A DNA stretch of 64,000 bases from Micromonospora_I sp040659735 (GCF_040659735.1 NZ_JBFANZ010000005.1:114967-178966), one strand, 5' to 3'; positions 25,630 to 35,275 are shown, numbered from the stretch's first letter. Notes: generated by a model from the sequence alone, not told the origin. Program-made: numbers and translations.

Positions 25630-26525
25630 CCACGACGTCGGGCCGACCGGGCATCGGGGAACTGACCGAGATCCGGGTGCGCGAGCCGCAGCGGATCGCC
25701 GCCGGTTGGGCCGCGCGCAAGCGGCGCGAGCTGGTGGGCGGGGACGGCAGGCTGCTCATCGTGGCAGCGGACCACCCGGCCCGCGGCGCACTCGGCGTCC
25801 GGGGTGATCGTCGGGCCATGGCGTCGCGCAGTGATCTGCTGGAGCGGCTCCGCACAGCGCTGTCCCGTCCCGGCGTCGACGGCGTCCTCGGCACGCCCGA
25901 CGTCCTCGACGACCTGCTCCTCATGGGCGCGTTGGAGGAGAAGGTCGCCATCGGTTCGATGAATCGGGGGGGTCTGCACGGCGCGGTTTTCGAGCTCGAC
26001 GACCGGTTCACGGCCTACACCACGCACGAGATCGTGGCCCGGGGTCTTGAGGGGGGCAAGATGCTCACCCGGATCTGCCTCGGCGACGCGGCGACCGCGG
26101 CCACGCTCGAGGCGACCGCCCGCGTCGTCACCGAGCTGGCCGCCCATGGCGTCATGGCGATGGTGGAGCCCTTCCTTTCCGTCCACGGGGACGGCCGGGT
26201 GCGCAACCTCCTCGACCCCGACTCGACCATCACCTCGATCCACATCGCCTCTGCGCTCGGGGCGACGAGCCAGCACACGTGGCTGAAACTGCCGGTCGTC
26301 GACGACCTGGAGCGGGTGATGGACGCCACGACACTGCCGACGCTCCTGCTCGGCGGTGACCCGGATGGCCATCCCGACGAGACGTACGCCGCGTGGGGCG
26401 GGGCCCTCGATCTGCCCGCTGTGCGCGGGCTGGTCGTCGGGCGGGCGCTGCTCTTCCCCCCGGGCGGCGATGTCGCCGCCGCCGTCGACATCGCCTCGGC
26501 GCTCGTGCACCGGGACCGGCGATGA
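25626..26525 (+). CDS. Beta/alpha-barrel aldolase of the inositol operon (IolJ-type, Cgl0158-like family)
   Basis: 299 residues from ATG 25626. A (beta/alpha)8 fold with LLIVAADHPARGALGV at the N-terminus and a likely Schiff-base lysine region around TWLKLPVVDD. The family is found between iolC and iolB in actinobacterial inositol operons. Given its position directly after the kinase, I infer that it splits 2-deoxy-5-keto-gluconate 6-phosphate into DHAP and malonate semialdehyde, replacing the class II IolJ of Bacillus. That role is from context; it overlaps both neighbours by ATGA. Confidence 0.75.
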   Translation: MTTTSGRPGIGELTEIRVREPQRIAAGWAARKRRELVGGDGRLLIVAADHPARGALGVRGDRRAMASRSDLLERLRTALSRPGVDGVLGTPDVLDDLLLMGALEEKVAIGSMNRGGLHGAVFELDDRFTAYTTHEIVARGLEGGKMLTRICLGDAATAATLEATARVVTELAAHGVMAMVEPFLSVHGDGRVRNLLDPDSTITSIHIASALGATSQHTWLKLPVVDDLERVMDATTLPTLLLGGDPDGHPDETYAAWGGALDLPAVRGLVVGRALLFPPGGDVAAAVDIASALVHRDRR

Positions 26526-27451
26526 CCGACGACGGACGCTGGTTCCACCCCTTCGGGGCGGCCGACGAGGGCGAGTTCCAGGTGTCGATCACCGACGCTC
26601 TGGACGGGTGGGAGCACACCAGTCTGCGGGTCGCCACGCTGGCCCCGACGCGTCAGGTGGGCCTCCCCGCCGGCGACAGCGAGGTCATCGTCGTGCCCCT
26701 GCGGGGGAGCCTGGACGTCACGGCCGTCGACCACGCCGGAGAGCGCCACGAGGTGCGGCTCGCGGGACGGGAGAGCCCGTTCGCCGGTCCGACCGACGTC
26801 GCGTATGTCCCGCGGGGTGCCAGCGTCGCGGTGCGGAACGCCGGCGCGGGTCCGGCCACCGTCGCGCTCTGCGGCGCGAAGGCGAGGAAACTGCCGGCGC
26901 CGCTGCCGTTGCGCTACGTGGCCGTGGCCGACGTTCCGGTCGAACTCCGCGGCGCCGGCATGGCCTCGCGCGAAGTGCGCAATTTCGGCACTCCGCAGGT
27001 CCTCGACGCCGATTCGATCATCGCGTGCGAGGTGATCACGCCGGCGGGCAACTGGAGCTCGTACCCGCCGCACAAGCACGACGAGGAGCGCGACGGCGTG
27101 GAGACCGAGCTGGAGGAGATCTACTACTTCGAGGTCCGGCCGGAGGCCGCCGGCGTTGATCCGGCCGGGGCTCCGGACCCCGTCGGGTACCACCGGGTCT
27201 ACGGCACAAACGAGCGGCCGATCGACGTCCTCGCCGAGGTGCGTTCCGGCGACGTCGTGCTCGTGCCGCACGGGTGGCACGGTCCGGCGATGGCACCGCC
27301 CGGTTACGACCTGTACTACCTCAACGTGATGGCCGGCCCCGGCGCCACCCGGGCCTGGCTGATCTGCGACGACCCCGCCCACGGCTGGGTGCGGAAGTCC
27401 TGGACGCAGCAGGACGTGGATCGAAGACTGCCGTTCGGAGGACGCGGATGA
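26522..27451 (+). CDS. iolB: 5-deoxy-glucuronate isomerase IolB
   Basis: 309 residues with a bicupin fold. The C-terminal cupin shows the metal-binding pattern SSYPPHKHDEE...ELEEIYYFEV and VLVPHGWHGPAMAPPGYDLYYLNVMAG, typical of IolB. It converts 5-deoxy-glucuronate to 2-deoxy-5-keto-gluconate, the substrate of IolC. It overlaps both neighbouring genes by four bases, so all catabolic genes from iolC to iolD are translationally coupled. Confidence 0.93.
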   Translation: MTDDGRWFHPFGAADEGEFQVSITDALDGWEHTSLRVATLAPTRQVGLPAGDSEVIVVPLRGSLDVTAVDHAGERHEVRLAGRESPFAGPTDVAYVPRGASVAVRNAGAGPATVALCGAKARKLPAPLPLRYVAVADVPVELRGAGMASREVRNFGTPQVLDADSIIACEVITPAGNWSSYPPHKHDEERDGVETELEEIYYFEVRPEAAGVDPAGAPDPVGYHRVYGTNERPIDVLAEVRSGDVVLVPHGWHGPAMAPPGYDLYYLNVMAGPGATRAWLICDDPAHGWVRKSWTQQDVDRRLPFGGRG

Positions 27452-29394
27452 CATCGAGCGCGGAAACGGTCCGCCTGACCGTGGGCCAGGCCGTCGTACG
27501 TTTCCTGGCCAACCAGTGGACCGAGCGCGACGGCCAACGCCAGAAGCTGTTCGCCGGGTGCCTCGGGATCTTCGGTCACGGCAACGTCGCCGGCGTGGGG
27601 CAGGCACTGCTGCAGAACGAGCTTGCCGGCGGCGACGGGCGCCTGCCCTACGTGCTGGGCCGCAACGAGCAGGCCATGGTGCACACGGCGGTGGCCTACG
27701 CCCGGCAGAAGGACCGGCTCCAGACGTGGGCCTGCACGGCGTCCGTCGGCCCCGGCTCGACGAACATGCTCAGCGGCGCCGCGCTCGCCACCATCAACCG
27801 GCTCCCGGTGCTGTTGCTGCCCTCGGGCACGTTCGCGACGCGGGCATCCGGGCCGGTGCTCCAGGAGCTCGAGGCGCCGTACGGCGCGGACCTCACCGTC
27901 AACGACGCCTTCCGTCCGCTGTCGCGCTTCTTCGACCGGGTAAACCGCCCGGAGCAGCTGCCCTCGGCCCTGCTCGGCGCCGCGCGGGTCCTCGCCGACC
28001 CGGTGGAAACGGGTGCGGTGACCGTCGTGCTGCCGCAGGACGTGCAGGCAGAGGCGTTCGACTGGCCGGTGGAGCTGTTCACCGAACGGATCTGGCGGGT
28101 GCCCCGGCCGCTACCCGAGGCCGTCGACATCTCCGACGCCGCCGCGCTCATCCGCTCGGCCCGGCGGCCGTTCGTGGTCGCCGGGGGCGGGGTGCACTAC
28201 GCCGGCGCGGAGGAGGCGCTGCGCGCGTTCTGCGAGGCGACCGGCATCCCGGTCGGCGAGAGCCAGGCCGGCAAGGGTTCGCTGCCGTACGCGCACCCGC
28301 AGGCTGCGGGCGCCGTCGGCTCGACCGGCACGACCGCGGCCAACGCGCTCGCCCGGGAGGCCGACGTCGTCATCGGCATCGGCACCCGCTACAGCGACTT
28401 CACTACCGCTTCGCGCACCGCCTTCCAGAGCCCGGACGTCCGCTTCGTGAACATCAACATCGCCCGGTTCGACGCGGGCAAGCACGCGGGCCGGTGCGTC
28501 GTGGCCGACGCGCGCGAGGCTCTCACCGCGCTCACCGCGGCCCTTGACGGGTACGCCGTGGACCCGGCGTACCGGGCGCGTCAGGAGACGCTGCGGCGTG
28601 ACTGGGACGCCCAGGTGGAGCTGACCTACAACCCGCCCAGGGGAGTTGTCGAGGCGTTGCCCGACGGTGTGCTCACCCAGGGCACCGTGCTGGGCTGCGT
28701 CAACGAGCTGTCCGACCCGAGGGACGTGGTCGTCTGCGCCGCCGGCTCCATGCCGGGCGACCTGCACAAGGTGTGGCGGGTCCGGGACCGCAAGGGCTAC
28801 CACGTCGAATACGGCTACTCCTGCATGGGTTACGAGATTCCCGGTGGCATCGGGGTGCGGCTCGCTGACCCCGATCGGGACGTCTTCGTTCTGGTCGGCG
28901 ACGGTTCGTACCTGATGATGCCGACCGAGTTGGTCACCGCGGTGCAGGAGCGGGTCAAGATCATCGTCGTCCTGGTCCAGAACCACGGCTTCCACTCCAT
29001 CGGCTCGCTCTCGGAATCGCTCGGTTCGCAGCGATTCGGTACGAAATACCGCTTTCGCAACGGCGCCACCGGTCGCCTCGACGGCGGGAAGCTGCCGATC
29101 GACCTCGCCGCGAACGCCCGCAGCCTCGGCGCTACCGTCATCGAGGTGCACAGCCGCGGAGAATTGGAGCAGGCGATCAAGAATGCGAGGGCCGCCCCGG
29201 CGGACGGCGGTCCCGTCGTCATCCATGTCGAGACCGAGCCCACCGTGCACGGCCCGGACAGCGAGTCATGGTGGGATGTCCCGGTCAGCCAGGTCAGCGA
29301 CCTTGAGACCACGCGGCGGGCCTACGACACGTACGTCGCGCACAAGGCCACCCAGCGCCCGTACCTGGCGCCACCCGAGACCATGCACCGATGA
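27448..29394 (+). CDS. iolD: 3D-(3,5/4)-trihydroxycyclohexane-1,2-dione hydrolase IolD
   Basis: 648 residues, a thiamine diphosphate enzyme. It has the N-terminal PYR-domain glutamate region (LGRNEQAMVHTAVAYARQ), the middle domain, and the C-terminal ThDP/Mg motif GDGSYLMMPTELVTAVQE...NHGFHSIGSLS. It opens the cyclic dione to 5-deoxy-glucuronate. Last gene of the catabolic operon; iolA (methylmalonate-semialdehyde dehydrogenase) does not follow, so malonate semialdehyde must be handled by a gene elsewhere. Confidence 0.93.
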   Translation: MTSSAETVRLTVGQAVVRFLANQWTERDGQRQKLFAGCLGIFGHGNVAGVGQALLQNELAGGDGRLPYVLGRNEQAMVHTAVAYARQKDRLQTWACTASVGPGSTNMLSGAALATINRLPVLLLPSGTFATRASGPVLQELEAPYGADLTVNDAFRPLSRFFDRVNRPEQLPSALLGAARVLADPVETGAVTVVLPQDVQAEAFDWPVELFTERIWRVPRPLPEAVDISDAAALIRSARRPFVVAGGGVHYAGAEEALRAFCEATGIPVGESQAGKGSLPYAHPQAAGAVGSTGTTAANALAREADVVIGIGTRYSDFTTASRTAFQSPDVRFVNINIARFDAGKHAGRCVVADAREALTALTAALDGYAVDPAYRARQETLRRDWDAQVELTYNPPRGVVEALPDGVLTQGTVLGCVNELSDPRDVVVCAAGSMPGDLHKVWRVRDRKGYHVEYGYSCMGYEIPGGIGVRLADPDRDVFVLVGDGSYLMMPTELVTAVQERVKIIVVLVQNHGFHSIGSLSESLGSQRFGTKYRFRNGATGRLDGGKLPIDLAANARSLGATVIEVHSRGELEQAIKNARAAPADGGPVVIHVETEPTVHGPDSESWWDVPVSQVSDLETTRRAYDTYVAHKATQRPYLAPPETMHR

Positions 29395-29595
29395 CCGACC
29401 CGACGATGATCCCCATCGCCCCTGGTCGACCTGCGATCCTGCGGCCCACTACGTTGAGTAACTCTCACGGCAGCACCTGCCGGCACCACCGATCGCCATG
29501 CACGGCGTAATTTCATACGACCGCATCACCAACCTGAACACCCCCGTTCCCCCAGATCCGTCCCGATGCCGTGGCGGACAGTGAAAGGCAGAACC

Positions 29596-30588
29596 ATGAC
29601 TCGTACGTCCCGCGCGTCCGTGCTCGCGGTCAGCGCCCTGACGGTGCTCGCGCTCGCGGCCTGCAGCTCAAGCGGAGGTAAAGCGGCTGCCGAGAACGAT
29701 CGTGCCGGCAACGCCGCGGGGGCGGGCACCCCCAGGATGACCGTTGCCTTCATCACCCACTCGGCCCCGGGCGACACGTTCTGGGACCTGGTCCGCAAGG
29801 GCGCCGAGGCCGCGGCGAAGAAGGACAACATCGACCTGCAGTACCAGTCGGACCCGGACGGCGCGAACCAGGCCAACCTCGTGCAGTCGGCGATCGACAA
29901 GAAGGTCGACGGCATTGCGGTGACCCTGGCCAAGCCGGAGGCCATGAAGGCCAACGTGCAGAAGGCCAGCCAGAACGGGGTCCCCGTCGTCGCGCTCAAC
30001 GGCGGGATCGACCACTGGAAGAGCATGGGCGTGCTCGGCTATTTCGGCCAGGACGAGAAGATCGCCGGACAGGCGGCCGGCGAGCGGCTCACGAAGGACG
30101 GCGCGAAGAAGGCGCTCTGCGTCATCCACGAGCAGGGCAACGTCGGTCACGAGAGCCGGTGCGACGGCACGAAGTCGACGTTCCCGAACACCGAGAAGAT
30201 CTACGTCACCGGCACCGACATGCCGAGCGTGCAGGCGGCCATCACCTCGAAGCTCCAGCAGGACAAGAGCATCGACCGCGTGCTCACCCTCGGTGCGCCG
30301 TTCGCGCTGACGGCCGTCAACTCCGTCAAGGACGCCAACAGTCAGGCCAAGATCGTCACCTTCGACACCAACAAGGACCTGGTGACTGCCATCAAGAGCG
30401 GTCAGGTCCAGTGGGCGGTCGACCAGCAGCCGTACCTCCAGGGTTACCTCGCGGTCGACAGCCTGTGGCTCTACAAGTTCAACGGCAACATGATCGGCGG
30501 TGGCCAGGCGACCCTGACCGGTCCCGCCTTCATCGACAACTCCAACGTCGCGGCTGTCGAGGCGTTCGCCGGCAACGGCACGAGGTGA
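29596..30588 (+). CDS. Sugar ABC transporter substrate-binding lipoprotein (inositol candidate)
   Basis: 330 residues from ATG 29596 (AAAGGCAG upstream). A lipoprotein signal ends at the lipobox LAAC, followed by a Ser/Gly-rich linker. The mature protein is a periplasmic-binding type I fold (CUT2/ribose family): MTVAFITHSAPGDTFWDLVRKG, GIAVTLAKPEAM, and QPYLQGYLAVDSLWLY. Placed directly after the iol genes and before a permease and ATPase, it most likely captures inositol at the cell surface. Confidence 0.88.
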   Translation: MTRTSRASVLAVSALTVLALAACSSSGGKAAAENDRAGNAAGAGTPRMTVAFITHSAPGDTFWDLVRKGAEAAAKKDNIDLQYQSDPDGANQANLVQSAIDKKVDGIAVTLAKPEAMKANVQKASQNGVPVVALNGGIDHWKSMGVLGYFGQDEKIAGQAAGERLTKDGAKKALCVIHEQGNVGHESRCDGTKSTFPNTEKIYVTGTDMPSVQAAITSKLQQDKSIDRVLTLGAPFALTAVNSVKDANSQAKIVTFDTNKDLVTAIKSGQVQWAVDQQPYLQGYLAVDSLWLYKFNGNMIGGGQATLTGPAFIDNSNVAAVEAFAGNGTR

Positions 30589-30594
30589 TCTGAC

Positions 30595-31650
30595 GTGACC
30601 GTCACGGCAACGGAGCCGACCAGCGCGGGGGCGGCGGGCGACGACCGCGTCGCCGCCCGCGCCCTGGCGCCGCGGCTGCTGAGTCGACCCGAGGTCGGGT
30701 CGCTCATCGGTGCGATCGTGATCTTCCTGCTCTTCATGGCGGTGGCGGAGCCCTTCCGTAACGTCGCCAACGTCGGGACGATCCTCTACGGGGCCTCGAC
30801 CATCGGCATCATGGCCGTCCCGGTGGCGCTGCTCATGATCGGCGGCGAGTTCGACCTGTCCACCGGCGTCGCGGTTACCACCTCCGGCCTGTCCGCGTCC
30901 CTCTTCGCCTGGAACTTCGGCCTCAACGTCTGGGTCGGTATCATCCTGGCCCTGGCGATCTCCCTGGCCATCGGCGCGTTCAACGGGTGGCTGCTGCTCA
31001 AGACCGGCCTGCCGAGCTTCCTCGTCACCCTCGGCACCCTCTTCATCCTGCAGGGCGTCAATCTCGGCGTCACGCGGCTGCTCACCGGCAACGTCGCCAG
31101 CTCCGACATCACCGACATGGACGGCTTCGCCAGCGCACAGAAGATCTTCGGGTCAGAGGTCACCCTCGGGCCGGTCAACCTGAAGGTCACGGTCCTCTAC
31201 TGGTTCCTGCTCACCGTGATCGCGGCCTACGTGCTGCTGCGTACCAGGATGGGTAACTGGATCTTCGCCGTCGGCGGTGACGCCGCGGCCGCCCGGGCCG
31301 TGGGCGTGCCGGTGCGCGCGACGAAGGTCGCCCTGTTCATGGCCGCGGGCTTCTGCGCCTGGCTCTCCGGCATGCACCTGCTGTTCCAGTTCAACACCGT
31401 CCAGTCCGGCGAGGGCGTCGGCAAGGAGTTCATCTTCATCATCGCCGCGGTGATCGGCGGCTGCCTGCTCACCGGCGGCTACGGCTCGGTCGTCGGCGCC
31501 TCGATCGGCGCGCTGATCTTCGGCATGACCCAGCTCGGCATCAACTACGCCGGGTGGAACCCCGACTGGTTCAAGGCCTTCCTCGGCCTGATGCTGCTGC
31601 TGGCGACAATCGTCAACATGTACGTCAAGAAGAAGGCGGATCTGCGATGA
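30595..31650 (+). CDS. CUT2-family ABC transporter permease
   Basis: 351 residues from GTG 30595, six bases after the binding-protein stop. Multiple hydrophobic helices and the branched-chain/ribose permease pattern: LLMIGGEFDLSTGVAV, GLPSFLVTLGTLFILQGVN, and GGDAAAARAVGVPVRATKVALF. It forms the membrane channel of the presumed inositol importer. It overlaps the ATPase gene by ATGA. Confidence 0.88.
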   Translation: MTVTATEPTSAGAAGDDRVAARALAPRLLSRPEVGSLIGAIVIFLLFMAVAEPFRNVANVGTILYGASTIGIMAVPVALLMIGGEFDLSTGVAVTTSGLSASLFAWNFGLNVWVGIILALAISLAIGAFNGWLLLKTGLPSFLVTLGTLFILQGVNLGVTRLLTGNVASSDITDMDGFASAQKIFGSEVTLGPVNLKVTVLYWFLLTVIAAYVLLRTRMGNWIFAVGGDAAAARAVGVPVRATKVALFMAAGFCAWLSGMHLLFQFNTVQSGEGVGKEFIFIIAAVIGGCLLTGGYGSVVGASIGALIFGMTQLGINYAGWNPDWFKAFLGLMLLLATIVNMYVKKKADLR

Positions 31651-32573
31651 GCACCGCGACCAGCGAGCGAGACCTCGTCGCCGGACGCCCGGACGCGCCG
31701 ATCCTCGAACTCGACAACGTGGGCAAGAGCTACGGCAACGTCCACGCCCTGCGTGGCGTCAGCGTCAAGGTTCGCCAGGGCGAGGTCACCTGCGTGCTCG
31801 GCGACAACGGTGCGGGCAAGTCGACCCTGATCAAAATCATCTCCGGCCTGCACGACTACACCGACGGCGCGATGACGCTCAACGGGGCTCCGTGCCGGTT
31901 CGGGTCACCACGCGCCGCCCAGGCCAGCGGGATCGCCACCGTCTACCAGGACCTCGCGCTCGCGCCCCTGATGTCGGTATGGCGGAACTTCTTCCTCGGC
32001 AACGAGATCTGCAAGGGACCGTTCCGCGTTCTGGACATCGACAAGATGAAGCGGATCTGCCACGAGGAACTGCACCGGATGGGGATCGTCATCACCGATC
32101 TCGATCGGCCGGTCGGCGGGCTCTCCGGCGGCCAGCGCCAGTGCATCGCCATCGCCCGGGCGATCTACTTCGGCGCCAAGGTGATCATCCTCGACGAGCC
32201 GACCGCCGCGCTCGGCGTCAAGCAGTCCGGCGTGGCGCTGCGGTACATCATCAAGGCCCGCGACGCCGGCCTGGGCGTCATTTTCATCACCCACAATCCG
32301 CAGCACGCCTACCTCGTCGGTGACCACTTCGTCATCCTCAAGCTGGGTCGGGTCGTGCTCGACGCCCACCGCGACGAGCTGACGCTGACGCAGTTGACGA
32401 CGGAGATGGCCGGCGGCCAGGAGCTCGTCGAGCTCAGTGCCGAGCTGCGCGGGGTCGAGCCGGGCAAGGCCATCGAGTCCGGCGAGGTGGTGCCCGACCG
32501 CGGCGAAACCCTCGCGCCCGGGTCGAAGAAAGAGGCTGCGGCGCGCGCCGAAGACGACGACGAAAAGGCATGA
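31647..32573 (+). CDS. Single-domain CUT2-type ABC transporter ATPase
   Basis: 308 residues. Walker A LGDNGAGKSTLIK, signature LSGGQRQCIAIARAI, Walker B VIILDEPTAALGV. Unlike RbsA/MglA it has only one ABC domain, so two copies would be needed per transporter. The last 50 residues form a charged Glu/Lys/Ala tail not needed for catalysis. It pairs with the preceding permease and binding protein. Confidence 0.88.
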   Translation: MSTATSERDLVAGRPDAPILELDNVGKSYGNVHALRGVSVKVRQGEVTCVLGDNGAGKSTLIKIISGLHDYTDGAMTLNGAPCRFGSPRAAQASGIATVYQDLALAPLMSVWRNFFLGNEICKGPFRVLDIDKMKRICHEELHRMGIVITDLDRPVGGLSGGQRQCIAIARAIYFGAKVIILDEPTAALGVKQSGVALRYIIKARDAGLGVIFITHNPQHAYLVGDHFVILKLGRVVLDAHRDELTLTQLTTEMAGGQELVELSAELRGVEPGKAIESGEVVPDRGETLAPGSKKEAAARAEDDDEKA

Positions 32574-33132
32574 GTGCCGCACCCCTGCGTGCCCGGTGAG
32601 GTTCCGTTCGATGAGTCATGAACAGGAGAGGCGCGCCTGGCCGCGGATTGCCGGTTAGGACTGTTCGCCGCTGTTTGCAGCGGCTTCGTGGCGGGTGTCA
32701 CGACTGGTCCTGTTAGGTAGCCCGTGGCCGGACTCGCCACGCTGCCGCGGCCATGGACCGCCGAGCGGTAGCGATGGCGTCGTGACTGGCCCACGGCGTC
32801 GGCGCCCGGACACGGGCGGGCTGAATGACGCTCGCCGTACGGGGTGAGTCGCCGGTCGGGGAGGGTATCAGATTCATGTGGAATCAGTGTGCGAGAAGAT
32901 GCATCCCTTGCCCGCGTTCATGCGGCAAGCGCATCAAACGCAATCGCGTCGCCAGCGCTATCCGGGGGAGTTCTCGCTGAGCTGGACGGTACGTGGAAAC
33001 TGAACGAGCTCTCGATTCGCCCGATCCCCTCAGTTCCCCCGGGCTGACGCCCCCGGCGGCAAACGCCGACCGCGTTGTGGGGGATGACCACGCCGGATAC
33101 CGATTCTGATTATTCATGATGGGGAGGTTTCC
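32574..33132. other. Intergenic region after inositol importer
   Basis: 559 bp without a supportable gene. It contains a 7-bp hairpin terminator candidate (32667-32684) and, near 33040-33130, GC-rich inverted repeats such as CGGCG-gcaaa-CGCCG ahead of the M23 peptidase gene. I see no confident riboswitch. Confidence 0.4.
32667..32684 (+). terminator. Possible terminator of the iol/ABC unit
   Basis: Perfect 7-bp stem GCCGCTG/CAGCGGC with a TTTG loop, followed by TTCG. It lies 94 bp after the ATPase stop codon. Confidence 0.4.
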
Positions 33133-33807
33133 GTGCACCCGAAAACGTCACGCGAAAAACGCAGTGAGGGCGGTGCTCGCACCGTCAATACCTCCGACAG
33201 AATTCATACGAGCATTCGTGAGGTTGTCCTCCGTTTCGCGGTGCTCGTCGGCTTCCTGGTTGGTGGCACGGCAGTCGCGGCCGGGACGGGCGCTGGCCGA
33301 CCGGCCCAGGCCGCGACGGCGGTCAATGCCGAACAGGCCCGAGGCGACGGCGCGCGGTTCGCGCAGGTCGATCAGCCACTGCGGCCGCCGGCAGAGAGGG
33401 GGAAGAAGGCGAAATGGGTGAGCCCGATGCCCGGTGCCGAGGTCACCTCCTGCTGGGAACGCAGATGGGGCACGATGCACAAGGGGATCGATTACGCGGA
33501 GCCGGAAAACACCCCCGTCAACGCCGCCTCCGCCGGCAAGGTCTACGGCGTTGGCCGCCTCTACAGCGGGTACGGCATCTCGGTCGTCATCGACCACGGA
33601 AACGGCATCTTCACCCACTACGCCCATCTCAACAAGACCACCGTCAAACACGGGCGGTCGGTCGAAGCCGGGCAACTGATCGGTCGTGAGGGCTCGACCG
33701 GGGACTCGACCGGGCCGCATCTGCACTTCGAGGTGCACCGAGGGCTTTGGAAACAACTCAACCCCGCGCCGTGGATGAGGGCACGCGGCGTCGACGTGAA
33801 GTGCTGA
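33133..33807 (+). CDS. Secreted M23 (LytM-type) peptidase
   Basis: 224 residues from GTG 33133, with GGGGAGG 6-7 bases before. A signal peptide (VVLRFAVLVGFLVGGTAVAAG, after a long basic leader) precedes a LytM zinc metallopeptidase domain with the metal ligands in MHKGIDYA and the HLHFEVH motif, plus GISVVIDHGNGIFTHYAHL. Such enzymes cut peptide cross-bridges of peptidoglycan outside the cell, or act as inactive activators. Both zinc motifs are intact here, so it is likely active. The N-terminus up to the signal core is unusually long (about 35 residues). Confidence 0.88.
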   Translation: MHPKTSREKRSEGGARTVNTSDRIHTSIREVVLRFAVLVGFLVGGTAVAAGTGAGRPAQAATAVNAEQARGDGARFAQVDQPLRPPAERGKKAKWVSPMPGAEVTSCWERRWGTMHKGIDYAEPENTPVNAASAGKVYGVGRLYSGYGISVVIDHGNGIFTHYAHLNKTTVKHGRSVEAGQLIGREGSTGDSTGPHLHFEVHRGLWKQLNPAPWMRARGVDVKC

Positions 33808-34135
33808 TCTCGCGTTGCGGCCACACCATCTTGCACCGGAACGTGGTCAAGGACGGGCACGGGGAGCTGCCGGAACGGACCGGCCAACCGGGGACGGGCA
33901 TCCCGCGCCGGTGACCGGTCCGGCGTCGCAGCCCCGTGAAGGGGCGGGACGGTCGAGGCGGCGAGCCGGTGGCGCCGCTCGGCCGTCGCGCAGCAATTCG
34001 GCGTGCTCCAGTCGGATCAGCGCGGGCATCAGGATGGGGTGCACGGTACGTTGCTTCCATGATTTCGCCGCAAGTGCTGTGCGTGCGCCTTCGTGTTCCG
34101 GTGTGTGGCGGCGCTGTCAGCCACGAGTCGAAGCG
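33808..34135. other. Intergenic region M23/DUF309
   Basis: 328 bp with no gene, repeat or clear promoter that I can support; the frames through it translate to Arg/Pro/Gly-rich noise. Confidence 0.4.
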
Positions 34136-34630
34136 ATGACTTCAGCCGGTGGCGGTGAGCGCGACAGGGACGCTGCGGGGCGTCCGCGCAACGCCCGTCC
34201 CCGTGACGAGCTGGGTCGACCCCTGCCGCGCGGCGCCGCCGGCGTCGAAGCCATTCCCGACGATCTCGCGCTACCTCCGGACGAGGCGCTCGCCGAGGCG
34301 CAGCGACTCCTCGACGCGGGCCGCGCGTTTCAGGCGCACGAGGTGCTGGAGAGCGCCTGGAAGGCCGCCCCAGAGGCCGAACGTGAGCTGTGGCGAGGGC
34401 TGGCACAGCTCGCCGTGGGCCTCACGCACGCGCGGCGGGGCAACGCGGTCGGAGGGATGGAGCTGCTGAGACGCGCTGCCGACCGCGTGGAGAGTTGCGC
34501 CAGCGACGCGCCGCACGGCGTGGACGCCGCCGGGCTCACCGCGTGGGCGCGCACGCTGACGGCACGGATCGAGCAGAACGGCCTCGGTGGCTTGACGCTG
34601 GACGACCTCACCCCGCAACTTCGCGCCTGA
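34136..34630 (+). CDS. DUF309 domain-containing protein
   Basis: 164 residues from ATG 34136. The C-terminal half has the DUF309 helical signature: AQRLLDAGRAFQAHEVLESAWK...ERELWRGLAQLAVGLTHARRGNAVGGMELLRRAADRV. The N-terminal 45 residues are Arg/Gly/Asp-rich and probably disordered. The family is widespread and uncharacterised; conserved His/Glu in HEVLE suggest a metal or ligand site. No obvious partner nearby. Confidence 0.82.
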   Translation: MTSAGGGERDRDAAGRPRNARPRDELGRPLPRGAAGVEAIPDDLALPPDEALAEAQRLLDAGRAFQAHEVLESAWKAAPEAERELWRGLAQLAVGLTHARRGNAVGGMELLRRAADRVESCASDAPHGVDAAGLTAWARTLTARIEQNGLGGLTLDDLTPQLRA

Positions 34631-34763
34631 TGTCGGTGACGCCCGCCGAGGTGTAGTTGATCGAGTGCGCGGATGACCGGGTGTGGGGTGCCGCTCCCGC
34701 GTCCGGACGACCAGGTGGAACCCGCCCCGCGTACCGCGTCGGCGGTCGCCGCCGCAGGTTCGT

Positions 34764-35275
34764 TCAACCGGTTCGACCCGGCGTCAGCCAGGTGGCGAGG
34801 TACCGGTCGAGACCGGCCAGGTCGGTGCCCGCGGCGCGGTAGGCGATGTGTCCGTCCGGGCGGACCAGGTACTGCGCGACGCGCTGATCGTGCCGAGGGC
34901 CGCTGAGGGCGGTTGACGCGACCCGGTGCACGGTGAGCAGGCCGCCGTAGCCGGCGGCGAGGCCGCGGACCGCGGAGGAGTCCCACGCGGCAGTATCTCC
35001 ACACAGGAGTAGCTGGAAGCCGGGGTGGTGCAGGAGGTCGTGTAGCCGGAGGTCGTGGGCCGTCCACGGTTGCGGTTCCATCGGGAACGCGGTCGCCGGC
35101 GCGCGGACGGCCGTCCAAGCCGGAACCCATGTCGGTCACGGCGGGGCTGTCGCGGTAGTCGATGTCGAGTTCGGCGACGCCGCGGAACCCGTACGCCCGC
35201 GCCCGGCGCACCCGTAGGGCCAGCGGCGCCAACCGGGGGACGACGCGGGCCGGTGTGTCGTCTCCACGACGTCGA
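34764..35275 (-). pseudogene. Remnant of a PheA/TfdB-type FAD monooxygenase (C-terminal part, frameshifted)
   Basis: Two frames together reproduce the C-terminal end of an aromatic-ring FAD hydroxylase. The upstream frame reads YGFRGVAELDIDYRDSP then GDRVPD; the downstream frame continues HDLRLHDLLHHPGFQLLLCG and ends QYLVRPDGHIAYRA...LDRYLATWL, the thioredoxin-like tail of this family. The switch is near 35,075-35,090. The catalytic FAD-binding N-terminus is gone, so this is a decayed gene. The assignment rests on motif memory. Confidence 0.6.

Noticed and set aside
32840..33132. Possible c-di-AMP (ydaO) riboswitch before the M23 peptidase gene
   Set aside because: The setting is right and there is a GGGGGA patch and a hairpin, but the other conserved ydaO segments could not be found by eye. 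An Rfam RF00379 covariance search would decide.
33487..33502. ATCGATTAC inside the M23 gene as a further LacI operator
   Set aside because: Flanking bases do not match and it is within a coding sequence; chance occurrence.
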